This document shows, piece by piece, positions 40,619-51,055 of a stretch of DNA of 64,000 bases. Source of the stretch: Lucinisca nassula. Lineage: Eukaryota > Mollusca > Bivalvia > Lucinida > Lucinidae. The stretch spans positions 17,432,003 to 17,496,002 of the forward strand of contig OY757017.1 in assembly GCA_963580285.1 (NCBI GenBank). The letters run 5' to 3'. The position numbers and the translations under genes are program-made. The notes beneath the pieces were generated by a model. It was not told where the DNA came from and made no database searches. It saw only the letters and a list, made by a program, of their open reading frames with translations. The first letter of the stretch is position 1, and each line of letters begins with the position of its first letter.

Positions 40619-41584
40619 GTGCAAAATTTATGATAAACGCGATGATTTTGATTTTGAGATTGCACATTTTCCTTTTTTAGATGGCGATGTTCCTCGTGCG
40701 CCATCCTATGGCGTTTATATCTCGCAATTAATTCGATTTGCCAGAGTGTGTAGCCATGTAACTGACTTCAACACTCGTAATAAATTGTTAACGGCTAAAC
40801 TTCTTAATCAGGGTTATCGGTACCATAAACTACGCAAAGCCTTTTTCAAAATTTTATATTTACATTTCCAGTGTAAAGTCTAATGTAAACCTTTAGAAAC
40901 AATTGCGTTCATACTTCGATGAACGCATCGAATCACAAGATTTTCAGTGACGTCATTCTTAACCATTGTTCTCTACGGGCGTTGATGACGTCAACACTGC
41001 TTCGCTCTTTGTAGAAAAACAGCGTGTAAATGCTTTTCAACTTTAAAAAATTGCCCTACAAGCATTATTTCGCCCAGTGATGAGGGGCAAATAATGTAAA
41101 TATAAAAAATAAACTTAATTTTTCTGTTTTTCATGAAAATATTAATGACAGTGGGTCGCTAGCAAAGTTTCCATGAACCCCTTCGGGGTTCATTTACTTT
41201 TCACGCGACCCAGTGCGTTCATACTTCCATGAACTGCGGAATAAATTTCATTTCTTAAATAGACGTCATTCTGATTTAATTTCAAAATCCAATATTGGAC
41301 TTAAATCTTTTCGGCAACAAGGTCTATCGGAACCCGAATTTTATGATGACTTAGTATATAAATTCAGAAAAATATATAACCGCAATGACTTCAGCACCCA
41401 ATTTCGTAAAATCATTCTTCGATATAAAAAGATTGGGAACAACATAGATGTTGAACGACAGACTGCATGCGTGGTAGTTTACCCACTCACGGTTGACAAC
41501 TTTGCTTCCCTCTTTAATTGCACGCCGGTGGGTCAGGCCTCAGATTCTATGACGGTTCCAGCGTACAGTCTCATTGAGAATTAG
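40619..41584 (+). pseudogene. Family M reverse-transcriptase C-terminal region, split by element I
   Basis: Part 1 (to about 40858) reads CKIYDKRDDFDFEIAHFPFL…APSYGVYISQLIRFARVCSH…KLLNQGYRYHKLRKAF. Part 2 (from 41262) continues RRHSDLISKSNIGLKSF…EFYDDLVYKFRKIYNRNDF… to a stop after SLIEN. Element I and one TA removed, the two parts join in frame (…KFYRRHSD). The conserved PSYGVYISQLIRFAR segment is common in an invertebrate RT family whose fuller fragment at 62.5 kb has RYLDD. It is Penelope-related or similar, perhaps Naiad-like, but this is uncertain. Not functional: the 5' half is absent. Confidence 0.75.
40859..41259 (+). mobile_element. Element I inserted in the RT fragment, TA duplication
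   Basis: TA at 40857-40858 and 41260-41261. Ends TTTACATTTCCAGTG and CATTTCTTAAA. The body has two exact TGACGTCA sites (near 40949 and 40986). The hairpin (about 41118-41245) has tip CCCCTTCGGGGTTC. The host frame fixes the boundaries to the base. Confidence 0.85.
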
Positions 41585-42178
41585 AGAGATCTAATTCAAG
41601 GTAATGTTGGTTGGAGCCTGATGCTCTGATTCTGGTCGGGCCCATCGGTGTCTAACTGTTGGTTTTCTTTTGCCTCCAGCATTTCAGTGGTTTCCTGCTA
41701 TCGAGTCCTCTCTGTGGTTGTTTGATTATTTGTGTACACGGAGATGTTGCACTGATGAGTTAGGAGGCCTTCATGCGGACTGAACAAATTATTTGTCTAT
41801 ATCCCGACGGTAGTAAGGGCGAGGATTGTGGCCACGTAATATCGATTAAAGCGCCCCCCCCCCCCACCCCCACCCCACCCTCCCAGTGGAACTCGTTTCC
41901 GCTGACCGTTCCAAGGCGGTTCTTCTGTCGCGGTTTATTTTTGTTATGGTTTGTCTTTGGGTGTATGTGTCGCTTAAATTATTTTATTTTGGATAGCCTA
42001 TTGGCCATTTTGTAGGAAAGTAACTGTCCTTTTGGCTTTCCGCTATTGATGTTTCCATTAGGGTTTGTTGTTTCATGTTTGTGTTTCATTCCCTTTGATG
42101 ACTCTGATTGGAGCTGTGGGTGGAGCTGTGGGTTGATAGTATCGATTCCTGATCATTGCCTCCACTTCTATTTTTCAT
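41585..42178 (+). mobile_element. Family M 3' tail, complete
   Basis: It follows the RT stop directly: TGGTTTTCTTTTGCCTCCAG, GGAGGCCTTCATGCGGACTG, CCGTTCCAAGGCGGTTCTTC, GGCCATTTTGTAGGAAAGTA, ending GATCATTGCCTCCACTTCTA. A C-run and CCCCACCC repeats lie near 41852-41882. This copy shows the scattered tail fragments belong to family M. Confidence 0.8.
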
Positions 42179-42440
42179 GTGTTTCGCATGCGACCCATTC
42201 GGACGGAGCTTATTTTCTTTGCATGCGACCCATTCGGACGGAGCTTATTTTCTTTGCACGCGACCCATTCGGAGCTATTTTTCTTTGCATACAACCCATT
42301 TGGCGTTCTTTTACTTTCCACACGACTATTTCGGAGTTCATTTTCTTTGCACGTTCGGAATTCATTCTCTTTGCATGCTGCCCATTCGCAGTTCATACCC
42401 ATTCGGAGTTCTTCATCATTATTCGGAGTTCATTAAACAG
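42179..42440 (+). repeat. Minisatellite, TTTCTTTGCAYGCGACCCAT type
   Basis: About eight units of 28-41 bp (TTCGGACGGAGCTTATTTTC variants). It is duplicated with its right flank at 42880-43390. Confidence 0.85.
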
Positions 42441-42640
42441 TTCACGCATCCTAATATGTAGACTGACACATAGTCTCATAATCAAAAATACCTTTTTGTT
42501 CCCTCTTTAGTAGCAGCGGATTCCTACTTCAAGACAAACTGAAAATAAGTAAGACTGGAAAGGAGAGACAGAATAAAAAAAGGAAATAGAAGTTGGAGAC
42601 TTGTACAAAATAGAAGTGAAGGCAATGATCAAGAATCGAT
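42441..42640 (-). mobile_element. Family M tail-end fragment with flank
   Basis: GTTCACGCATCCTAATATGT AGACTGA…GGAAAGGAGAGACAGAATAA…GAAGTGAAGGCAATGATCAA. The same order recurs at 43220-43400. Confidence 0.6.
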
Positions 42641-42685
42641 AAAATGTGCCTAAGCGTGTTGTAATCGTGCAACTGTTTTGTTTCA

Positions 42686-42872
42686 GAATCAAAGCACTGA
42701 GAGTGTTGGTGGGGTGTAGGTTGGGGTAATAGTCCGGGGCTGAGATTTAAACTATTTCATTTAACTCTGAAATTCCAAACACATAGTGGAGATTTTGATA
42801 AGAAGCCGCGTTCTGCAGCGCCCGGTCTTGGTCTACACTGTTTGCCAAGCTCATCCTATGATTCCAGGATAA
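42686..42872 (-). mobile_element. Element K, partial and rearranged
   Basis: AAAGCACTGAGAGTGTTGGT is the K end in reverse. GGTCTACACTGTTTGCCAAG is from its L-type module. Confidence 0.55.
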
Positions 42873-42884
42873 CTATGGAATACC

Positions 42885-43215
42885 CTGATTTTTTTGCACG
42901 CGACCCATTCGGACGGAGCTTATTAAATTTAAATTGCACGCGACTCAACCGGAGTTCATGTGTTTTGCATGCGACCCATTCGGACGGAGCTTATTATCTT
43001 TGCTCGTGGCCGATTCGGTGTTCATTTTCTTTGCACGCGATCCAACCAGAGTTCATTTTCTTTGCAGGCGACCCATTCAGAGTTAATTTTCTTTGCATAC
43101 AACCCGTTTGGCGTTCTTTTACTTTGCACGCGACCCGTTCGGAGTTCATTCTCTTTGCACGCCGCCCATTTGCAGTGCATACCCATTCGGAGTTCTCCAC
43201 TTATTCGGAGTTCAT
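42885..43215 (+). repeat. Minisatellite, second copy of the CGACCCATTCGG array
   Basis: About ten units. Units near the right (TTGCAGTGCATACCCATTCG GAG) match the right edge of the 42.2 kb array, so array and flank were duplicated together. Confidence 0.85.
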
Positions 43216-43219
43216 TTAA

Positions 43220-43745
43220 CAGTTCACGCATCCTAATATGTAGACTGATACTCAGTCTCATAATCAAATATACCTCTTTGTTCCCTCCCTCTTTATTAGC
43301 AGCGGATTCCTACTTCAAGACAAACTGAAAATAAGTAGGACTGGAAAGGAGAGACAGAATGAAAAAGAAAATAGAAGTTGAGGCAGTGATCAGGAAACGA
43401 TACAATTAACCCACAGCTCCCATCAGAGACACCAAAGGGATAGAAGAAGAAACGTAGACATGAAACAACTACAGACCGTAATAGAAACATAAATAGCGGA
43501 AAGCCAAAAGGATAGTTACTTTCCCTCAAAATGGCCAATTGGCTATCCAAAACAAAATACCATAAGCGATACACACATTCAAAGAAGACAAACCATAACA
43601 AAAATAAACCGCGACAGAAGAACCGACTTGGAACGGTCAGTGAAACTAATTCCACTTGTGGGAAGGGGGCGGGGAAAGGGGCTTAAATCGATTTTACGGG
43701 GCCACAATCCTCGCCCATATTTCCGTCGCGATTTAGTTAAATAAT
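43220..43745 (-). mobile_element. Family M tail, reverse, nearly complete
   Basis: From GCAGTGATCAGGAAACGATA through GGAAAGCCAAAAGGATAGTT and AACCGCGACAGAAGAACCGA to AATTTGTTCAATCTGCATGA. Confidence 0.75.
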
Positions 43746-43996
43746 TTGTTCAATCTGCATGAAGAGTCTACCCTATATGCTTTTGTAGGCTACAAAGTTC
43801 TATAAACATCAGAAAAATACCTTAAGATTGAGCCACGTCATAAAACACACACACAAAAACAAAAACAAACAACAACAACAACAAAAAAAAACAAACTTGT
43901 TTTGCCATTTGCAAGCATCATAGTTCCATATCAGCATGCGCTTCCACGAAGTCTGATCTGCACCTTAGTGCTCACTGTTTGGACTACAATACAGCT

Positions 43997-44455
43997 ACTG
44001 TTTTGTGTCGATTGTTTACCAATCGACCCAAAGTTATAAGGACAAAACCTCAATTAGTGCTGGAGTCCAAGTGACTATCACTGATTTGTGGGAAACCCAT
44101 GTAACTTGTTTAAAGAATTTTATCGTAGTGATGGCAGCGCGTTGCGTTAAACGGTTATCTGTAGAATCTGGACTGAAATCATAGGTTGGGCTTGGCAAAC
44201 AGTGTAGACCCGGATCAGACGCCGCAGAACGCGGCGTCTGATCAGGGCCTACACCGTTTGCCTACAGTACAGGAATTTAAGAGTCAGACGCTAAAAACGC
44301 AGCGTCTGATCAGGGTCTACACGATTTGCTTACATTACAGGATTTTAATGGTTAAACGAAACAGTCTAAGTCCCGGTTCAGGACCATTTTGCCAATCTAC
44401 AGTCAGAAACAAGCGACCCGCCAGTACTCTCAGTGTTTGCTTTGAGTGTATTAGG
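43997..44455 (+). mobile_element. Element K, best copy
   Basis: Left end GTCGATTGTTTACCAATCGA CCC. In the middle are an L-type hairpin (about 44197-44263: CAAACAGTGTAGACCCGGAT…, tip GCCGCAGAACGCGGC) and a second, shorter one (44288-44325). Right end GACCCGCCAGTACTCTCAGT. No ORF. Confidence 0.68.
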
Positions 44456-44494
44456 TATTAATGTTCTTGATAATCTGTGTTGTTGAGCAGGCCG

Positions 44495-44985
44495 ATTTGT
44501 ATTTTATCAGTTACCCTCTATATTAATTGCATTGCAGCACAGTGACCTGATAAAGATATGCTATCTCAGGACAAGTGAGCTTTATCAGGTCAAGGTGATA
44601 TTGCACTTTTATGAATGAACCGGACTGCTAGTAAAAAATAGCGAAAATGTTATTTTTACTGACAAAATAGAAAAATTACTTGATAAAAAATATTAAAGGA
44701 AAAAATATTGTCAGCTGATACAAAATATAACGACCGCCGGAATGTTGGGACGCACTGAGGACCATCGATAACTGATCGTAAATTGCTAATTTAAGAGTGT
44801 ACAAGGGGATTAACTGATAAATAGAATACCATATTGGGGCCATTTGATATCAAGTTTATCACGCTCGGCTTCGAGAACACGTGTAGAATCGCTCGGCAAG
44901 CCTCGCGATTCTTCGAGCTTTCTCCAGGCCTTGCCTGATAAACTTGATATCAAAATACACTCGTCTGATATTCGCTGATTATCCA
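44495..44985 (-). mobile_element. Element H, reverse copy
   Basis: The body comes first (ATTTTATCAGTTACCCTCTA…GACCTGATAAAGATATGCTA…GGACGCACTGAGGACCATCG). The hairpin at about 44849-44953 has tip GCTCGGCAAGCCTCGCG. Confidence 0.7.
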
Positions 44986-45469
44986 GTCGCAAACTCCAAA
45001 GATTTGTTTTGTCAAGAACAGGCTCAGATAGTCCGGTACACAGGTTCAAGATAATTACAATGTCATCGAATGCAGACATAAATTTCCGTAAATTATATGA
45101 TGGGCCATCAATCATGAACAGCAGAGATATCGATCATGGGCAAATTATGTAACAGAATGTCTCAGATTTCTTACTTCAGCAATTTTGAGACTTTCTTAGG
45201 CATCCGCGAATTCGACCATGCTTATTCTTGAACACCAGATAAGAAAATCCATAGTTGTAGCTTGGGATAGAAATTCTGTTCCAACCCTGGTGTTCTTACC
45301 CAAAATCGAATATTCTCGCGTGTTTGATAAATGTACTGGTTCACTACGACCTCATATGCGCCGTCGTTAAGGTTGTGACGTCACTAAACATCACTGTAGT
45401 ATCATCACAATATGGCGGACGCCGGCAACCGAAGTGACTACAGTATTAAAAATCCACGCTCAGAGATGG

Positions 45470-45612
45470 AAGGTATCCTTTATGGATGTGAGAGGTGGAT
45501 AGAAAAAACCGTCCCTCGGGATCACTGTCCGGCATCACTCTGCAAGCCTCGTGATGCCGGAGAGTGACCCTCGGGACAGATTTTATCATCCACCCCTCAC
45601 ACCCATATAAGA
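45470..45612. mobile_element. Solo long hairpin element (J)
   Basis: Arms ATCCTTTATGGATGTGAGAG and the imperfect reverse CCCCTCACACCCATATAAGAT enclose CCGTCCCTCGGGATCACT. The tip is GCAAGCCTCGTGATGCCGG. The tip resembles those of G and H. Confidence 0.6.
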
Positions 45613-45614
45613 TA

Positions 45615-45960
45615 CAGTAGAACTTCAATGGCTCGAACACCGATGGCTCGTTTACCATGGATGTGTCGAACCCATTCTTGAGACCCTAGCGTAATACTCT
45701 TCATAAGAAATAGTGGAGGATAATTAAGAAGATTTAAGTCTTTTATCTTGCAAATGAATGCCGTGTGTACTCATTAGAATCGCCTCGATGAGGCGATTCT
45801 AATGAGTACACACAGCATACATTTTCATTATAGAACACCGAAAAGATGTCTAAAAGTATCTCATTATGCCGCCGGACAGTAACCTCAGTGGCTCGAACTA
45901 CCCCAGTCTCGAACAGATTTTCGAGGTCCCAAAGGTGTTCGAGCCATTGAAGTTCGACTG
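45615..45960. mobile_element. D3 MITE, complete, pogo-like with TA duplication
   Basis: TA at 45613-45614 and 45961-45962. Inverted ends CAGTAGAACTTCAATGGCTC and GAGCCATTGAAGTTCGACTG. The central hairpin TCATTAGAATCGCCTCGATG… at about 45765-45812 has its own outer arms ATGCCGTGTGTAC/GTACACACAGCAT. 346 bp, non-coding. Confidence 0.88.
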
Positions 45961-45999
45961 TACTTGTAATCCGTTCTAGGACACAATTAGACTGGCTCA

Positions 46000-47160
46000 G
46001 ATTGCTTACTAAGGTATATCGAGGCCCATTCTAGAACCTTCCACATTGTATAAAACAATAATTCCTATTCTCAATTATTATGTACATTTCGAGCGATTTC
46101 ATTGGTTGAAGTAGAATACTTCGATAAATTCCATGACTTTCCTATTTCACGTCCGAAAGTTTTTTTCTATCCTTTTCTATTCTATTCGGAACCCGGGAAG
46201 GGACATTCAATTGTATTTTTAATAGGTTGTGTGAACAAGATATTAAAGGTCATTTACGTATCACGATACTTTTCATATTTGTAGAAGTAGATATACTGAA
46301 AGAATACATAAAGAGGATCATTTAACCTCGGTATTGATGGGCCCGAGATTTAACTGAAAACCGCATGAAAAAATTCCTATTTGATTCAAAGTTATGCTCA
46401 TTTATATCTGATATGTACCTTTTTCCACTTAGGGTAACCTTCCTTGAAATTTGGTTGATTTAGACCCACAATGCAATATTTTGTGACATCATAGTGGATA
46501 TTAACTTTTTGAATTAACTTTAAAACTGCCATATTTTCAATTTCTATGATTGTATTATACATTTTTCTTATGCCCACTAATGGCTGTGAGTCTAATTAAT
46601 ATCTCTGGATATAAATTTGTACTTTCATTTTTAAATTAAAATGTTTATTTAAGTTTTAAATGAAATGTTAAACTGTTAAAAACAAACAGTTCATTTATAA
46701 ATTCTTTAGTTAAGTTAATAAAAATGCCTTTTGCATGTCTTATAAACACATAACCAACAATTGTATGCTATTCTATCTACATACAAACATGTAATCTGAA
46801 ACTTAAATTATTTTAATATATTAGTTGAATTTTAATTTTCAGACCTTAGGTTTGAACTTATAAGATATGTTTCTGAGTTATTTCATTTATATTATCAGGT
46901 GCCTAAGTAATTTCTGATGATTGTAAAATACCCGTTATATTGATTGTTAAAAAGTTCAAAGAATTTGAGGTCAGCTATGACATCATAGAATATTCCATGA
47001 ATATTTATTTCAAGCGAAGTCATCATGTGGAGATTTTTATACATTTGAAATATTTCAGGCAACGAATTGCAATATCTCAGAAAGTAATAAAGATAATTTG
47101 ATCCGGTTTTCAGACTTTACTTACCTGAAGCGATGTGCTTTTATTTCTCGATGATTTCAC
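46000..47160. other. Unassigned AT-rich region, longest stretch without recognised repeats
   Basis: No family here matches anything else I saw in the window. Frames are short. This could be host intergenic DNA or an unrecognised element. Confidence 0.45.
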
Positions 47161-47169
47161 TATCATGAT

Positions 47170-47345
47170 AAATGACCTTTAAGTTGTGCGAACAAGATAT
47201 TATCTTGTGCGCACAAGATTATATGTTGGCGCTTACGGACAACATAATTTATCTTGTGCGGACAACATATTATCTTGTGCGTACAATATAATATCTTGTG
47301 CACACAACTCAATATCTTGTGCGCACAAGATATTATCTTGTTCGG
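47170..47345. repeat. Palindromic minisatellite, TATCTTGTGCGCACAAGATA type
   Basis: About eight units of 20-24 bp. Each unit can pair with its neighbour. Confidence 0.85.
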
Positions 47346-47489
47346 ATGCATAAGCTGCTCATATTTTTTCAACAAAAATACCAAAATTTACGATATTGTA
47401 CTTGCTAGAAGAGTTAACAATTTGACCACTAACGAGCTCGTTAAGCTAACGATGCTTTGAACAACTGGCCATTGATCTTCAGTTGCAGA

Positions 47490-47566
47490 ATTTAGTATCA
47501 CATGTAACCCGAGCGAGGCTCGTACCCACAGCGAAAAGAGACCTGATGATTCAGAGTCAGCGCCAA
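47490..47566 (-). mobile_element. SINE family B fragment
   Basis: TCACATGTAACCCGAGCGAG GCTCGTACCCACAGCG…GATTCAGAGTCAGCG. B-box region only. Confidence 0.7.
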
Positions 47567-47693
47567 TGGAAGCCCGTGCTTTGCGAAGATGACATAATGA
47601 TGGATTTAAGATTCGTTAATGTTTCATCATACTCAAAATGTCCTCCGTGCAGGCTTTATATCTGTGTGTATAACTCGTTTGCCTTAAGGCGAT

Positions 47694-48259
47694 TTAACCC
47701 ATTCAGTACCAGAAACCCCTAAAGGGGTACCTTGGCAAACAGTGCAGTCCCAGCGCGGCGTCTGATCAGGGCCTGCACTGTTTGCTAACAAAATTTTTCG
47801 TCAAAAATAGAATAAAAACGAAAAAAAAAATAGGCCTGACACAACTTATATGTGTGTGCTAATTCGGGTTTAACGTCGCTTTCAACAATTTTTCAGTCAT
47901 ATCACGACGGTGTCTGGTTGCGACAGGGAGCTCAATGCTCACGTTTATAGTGCTGCCTCACTGAAGTATCATGTCCCAGACACATTACATGATACCACAT
48001 CCAGTCACATTATACTGACACTGGATCGACCAGTCCTAGCTCTACCCCGTAAATCTGAGTGCCAAGCGAGGAGCAGCTAGTACCATTTTTAACGACTTTG
48101 GTATGTCGCGGCCCGGGATCGAACCCGTGACCTCCCGTTCCCCGGAGCGGACACTCTACCAACTGAGCTATCGGGGCCGGTTACACACACAACTTATATG
48201 ACAAATGGACTTGTCCAACATATAGCAATGGAAGAGCCCGCTAGCATACAATGGGTTAA
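47694..48259. mobile_element. Element L (piggyBac-like MITE, TTAA ends) hosting a SINE C
   Basis: TTAACCCATT at 47694 and AATGGGTTAA ending 48259. An L hairpin (about 47733-47790, GCAAACAGTGCAG… with a shortened tip) lies at the left. Minus the SINE it is about 220 bp, like the 20.9 kb copy. Confidence 0.75.
47853..48186 (-). mobile_element. SINE family C, full copy with 14 bp target-site duplication
   Basis: ACACAACTTATATG at 47839-47852 and 48187-48200. In reverse it starts CCGGCCCCGATAGCTCAGTT. Confidence 0.92.
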
Positions 48260-48523
48260 CTGACATTCTGAGGGATTTGATTGATTGAAAGTTTCAATGA
48301 CTTGTTCTGTTCGCAGGTACTTTCAGAGAGACAGTTGAGTTTCGGAGATATGATTTGTGATTTGCGTTATTGAATGGTTCATAATAATAATGTTTCATTT
48401 CGAGCTTCGACAATTCTAATGTTTTCTTATTTCAGATTCCCAGTCAATAATTGCAGTCATGCAGCATGCGCAGGAGAAACAAGGAATTGTGTTTGTAAAG
48501 TGCCTTGTTCTTGGGGTCTATTC

Positions 48524-48829
48524 AGCCCCCACCCATCGGGGCTTGGTGAACTAGAATGGGCTGCATGATGCTTCGACGCAGAGCTGAAAGTGACCGCACA
48601 TGAATATTGGTAAAGTGCTTCTAAGATGCACTAAGCCCCATCTATGTCTTCAAGCCCCGATGGGCAGGGGCCATGCCAAGGCAAAGTATTCCAATGCATA
48701 TACCTTTACTGGTTTCATAGGGCAGCAGGGCTTGAGATGTCATTTCATCCCAGTGTCGGGTAAAAGTCACGCAGAATAGGAAGCGACGTATCCAAAATGA
48801 CAGAAATAGTGTTGACGGGGACGTGACAT
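48524..48829 (-). mobile_element. SINE-like family A, with internal rearrangement
   Basis: It starts GCCCCCACCCATCGGGGCTT. A reversed copy of its own end (CTTCAAGCCCCGATGGGCAG) is embedded at about 48648-48670. Confidence 0.75.
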
Positions 48830-48830
48830 A

Positions 48831-49193
48831 TAGAGGATCTTACATGAGTGCTCATGTATTATTGAATTTATTAAACGAGTTGTGGAAAAGGGATAAAATG
48901 CGAGGCTTTGCCGAGCATTTTATCCCTTTTTCTCAACGAGTTTAATAAAGTTAATAATACATGAGCACGAATGCAAGATTCTACTTATCATATGACATTA
49001 AAAGCGTAATTTATTCACGATTGTTTACAAAAATGTCAACATTCCGCCGCTAGTAAACGCGACGTCATTAAGGACGTCGTACATGTAACGTTACGGGACG
49101 TATCTAGCTAATTTGCATATTTAATCCACTAGTGGATTATCGAAAATAATACATGACGTTATTACACTCTCAGACGCGACGTCATATGATAAA
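48831..49193 (+). mobile_element. Element G (terminal hairpin plus ACGTC-rich body), best copy
   Basis: Hairpin at about 48850-48972: arms ATGTATTATTGAATTTATTA AACGAG and the reverse, tip GCGAGGCTTTGCCGAGC. The body has GCGACGTCATTAAGGACGTC, GTAACGTTACGGGACG and ATCCACTAGTGGAT, ending GACGCGACGTCATATGATAA. Copies: 52783-53034 (reversed) and 55514-55879. Confidence 0.78.
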
Positions 49194-49442
49194 GTGCATT
49201 CTTTCGTATCTCCAAAATGGTTACTATTCTGGTGAATATTAGTTTCTTATTTATACACCACACATAGGGTTTGGATGCTCGTTAGAACGCTTCAATAAGG
49301 CGGTTCTAACGAGTACCCGCAACCATTGTCCGAAGACATAAGAAATAAGAAAAATACCGAATACCCCTGTAAACCCCAGTTTTCATCATATAAGGTTGGG
49401 TCTAGAGGGCTGATCATTACTCGGACTTGTTAACATGTTGAT
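49194..49442 (-). mobile_element. D2 MITE, decayed
   Basis: GTGCATTCTTTCGTATCTCC AAAATGG… hairpin at about 49262-49330 with several mismatches … CACTTGTTAACATG-like end. Confidence 0.65.
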
Positions 49443-49554
49443 TCAAACAAAACTTGGTGGTCTATTTGCCGACTGATTGTTTCACTCCAACTGTCGTTAA
49501 AACAGGGAATATAAGCATATAAATACCAAAATTTCAAGAAATGAAGTTGATAAA

Positions 49555-49640
49555 AATGCGACCAGAACGGTAGTCGAACCCGTGACCCCTTGCTCACAAG
49601 AAAAGTGCACTACCGACTGAGGTATCCGTGCGCTGATAAC
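49555..49640 (-). mobile_element. tRNA-like SINE head
   Basis: In reverse: GGATACCTCAGTCGGTAGTG (A box) and GGGTTCGACTACCGTTCTGG (B box). The ends do not pair as an acceptor stem. Confidence 0.55.
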
Positions 49641-49789
49641 ACTTCTTCAACTTTGAAGTTTTATAAACTTAGTGAATAAAGAGCACTAATGATGAAGTAC
49701 GGGAGACCCATTTACAGGCACCGCACTATAGTATAACTCCAATGGCTCAAACACCACTAGCTCGCTTACCACGGTTAATTTTAACTCAC

Positions 49790-50890
49790 TCTTAAGGGGA
49801 ATTGGAACACAAGGCAGATTTTTAAAAGGGAGACAACTTTCGGGACTTCCTGTTCGCTTTTTTATTAGCCCTGACTCACGTGAAAAGGGGTCTACTCTTA
49901 AAGGTAAGAATATTCTGTGCAAATTCTGTCCTTTAAGAGTTGACCCCTATTGACACGGGAGACAAAAATAATTTTATAGGAGTTGCCTCCCCTGAAGGTG
50001 TTCTTGTTCCGCCGTTTTTCAAAGGGAGACAATTTTCGGGACATTCTGTTAGTTTTTCTTTTAACTCTTTCCCATGGAAAAATAGGTCTACTCATCAGGA
50101 GCAAATTCTTTCCTTTAAGAGTTGACCCCTATTGGCAGGGGAGACGAAAATAATTTTGTAGGAGTTGCCTCCCCTGAAGATGTTCTTGTTCCCCTAAAGG
50201 GGAATCGGAACACCTGGCAGATTTTTCCGCCATTTTTAAAGGGCCATTTTTAAAGGGAGACAAGTTTCGGGACTTTCTGTTCGCATTTCTTTAAACTCTT
50301 TCCCACGCAAAAGGAATCTACTCTTAAAGGAAAAAATTTGCTCCTTAGGAGCAAGTTTTTTTCCTTTAAGGGTCGTCTCCTATTGACATGGGAGACAAAA
50401 AAAAATTGTAGGAGTTGCCTCCCCTGAAGATGTTCTTCTTCCCCTAAAGGGGAATGGGAACACCTCGCAGATTTTTCCGCCTTTTTCTAAGGGGGGGGGG
50501 GGGGCAACTTTTGACCCTCCCTGATCGCTTTATTAATAGCCCTGACTCACATGAAAAGGGGTCTACTCTGCTCCTTAGGAGCAAATTCTTTCCATTAAGA
50601 GTTGACCCCTATTGACGTGGGAGACAAAATAATTTTGTAGGAGTTCCCCCCCCCCGCCCCCTCCGAAGGTGTTGTTGTTTCCCTTAAGGGGAATGGGAAC
50701 ACCTGGCAGATTTTTCCGCCGTTTTTCAAAGGGAGACTATTTTCGGGACTTTTTGATCGCTTTTCTTTTAACTCTTTCCCAAGGAAAAATAGGTCTACTC
50801 TGAAAGGAAAGTGTTGACCCCTATTGACATGGGAGACAAAACTACTTTTGCAGAAGTTGCCTCCCCTGAAGGTGTTCCCATTCCCCTTAA
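49790..50890 (+). repeat. Tandem array, about five units of 180-245 bp
   Basis: GAGTTGACCCCTATTG and GTAGGAGTTGCCTCCCC recur near 49938, 50120, 50355, 50598 and 50811. Units also share GGGGAATGGGAACACCTGGC and AAGGGAGACAATTTTCGGGA. Internal inverted pairs (CTCCTTAGGAGC) occur. Unit length varies by small deletions. No ORF. Confidence 0.8.
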
Positions 50891-50969
50891 GCCTCTTAGA
50901 ATTCTTCCTTCGGCTCTTGATTCATATATTTAGGATAATTTGGGGATATGTTTTGTTTTGTTTTATCTT

Positions 50970-51050
50970 GAAAAGGAATGATGTGTGTACTCAACAGAAT
51001 CGCCACAAAGTGTCGATTCTAACGAGTGCACAGAATCTGAACATGATACG
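50970..51050 (+). mobile_element. D3-type hairpin, decayed
   Basis: GTGTGTACTCAACAGAATCG and CGATTCTAACGAGTGCAC around a degraded tip. Confidence 0.55.
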
Positions 51051-51055
51051 AATAT

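Noticed and set aside
42046..43328. FFACDPFGRS-type repeat proteins
   Set aside because: Translation of the CGACCCATTCGG minisatellite, open in several frames.
45320..45460. CpG-containing promoter and first exon (ATGGCGGACGCCGGC)
   Set aside because: The ATGGCGG stretch is suggestive, but the frame is short and no further exon could be supported by eye.
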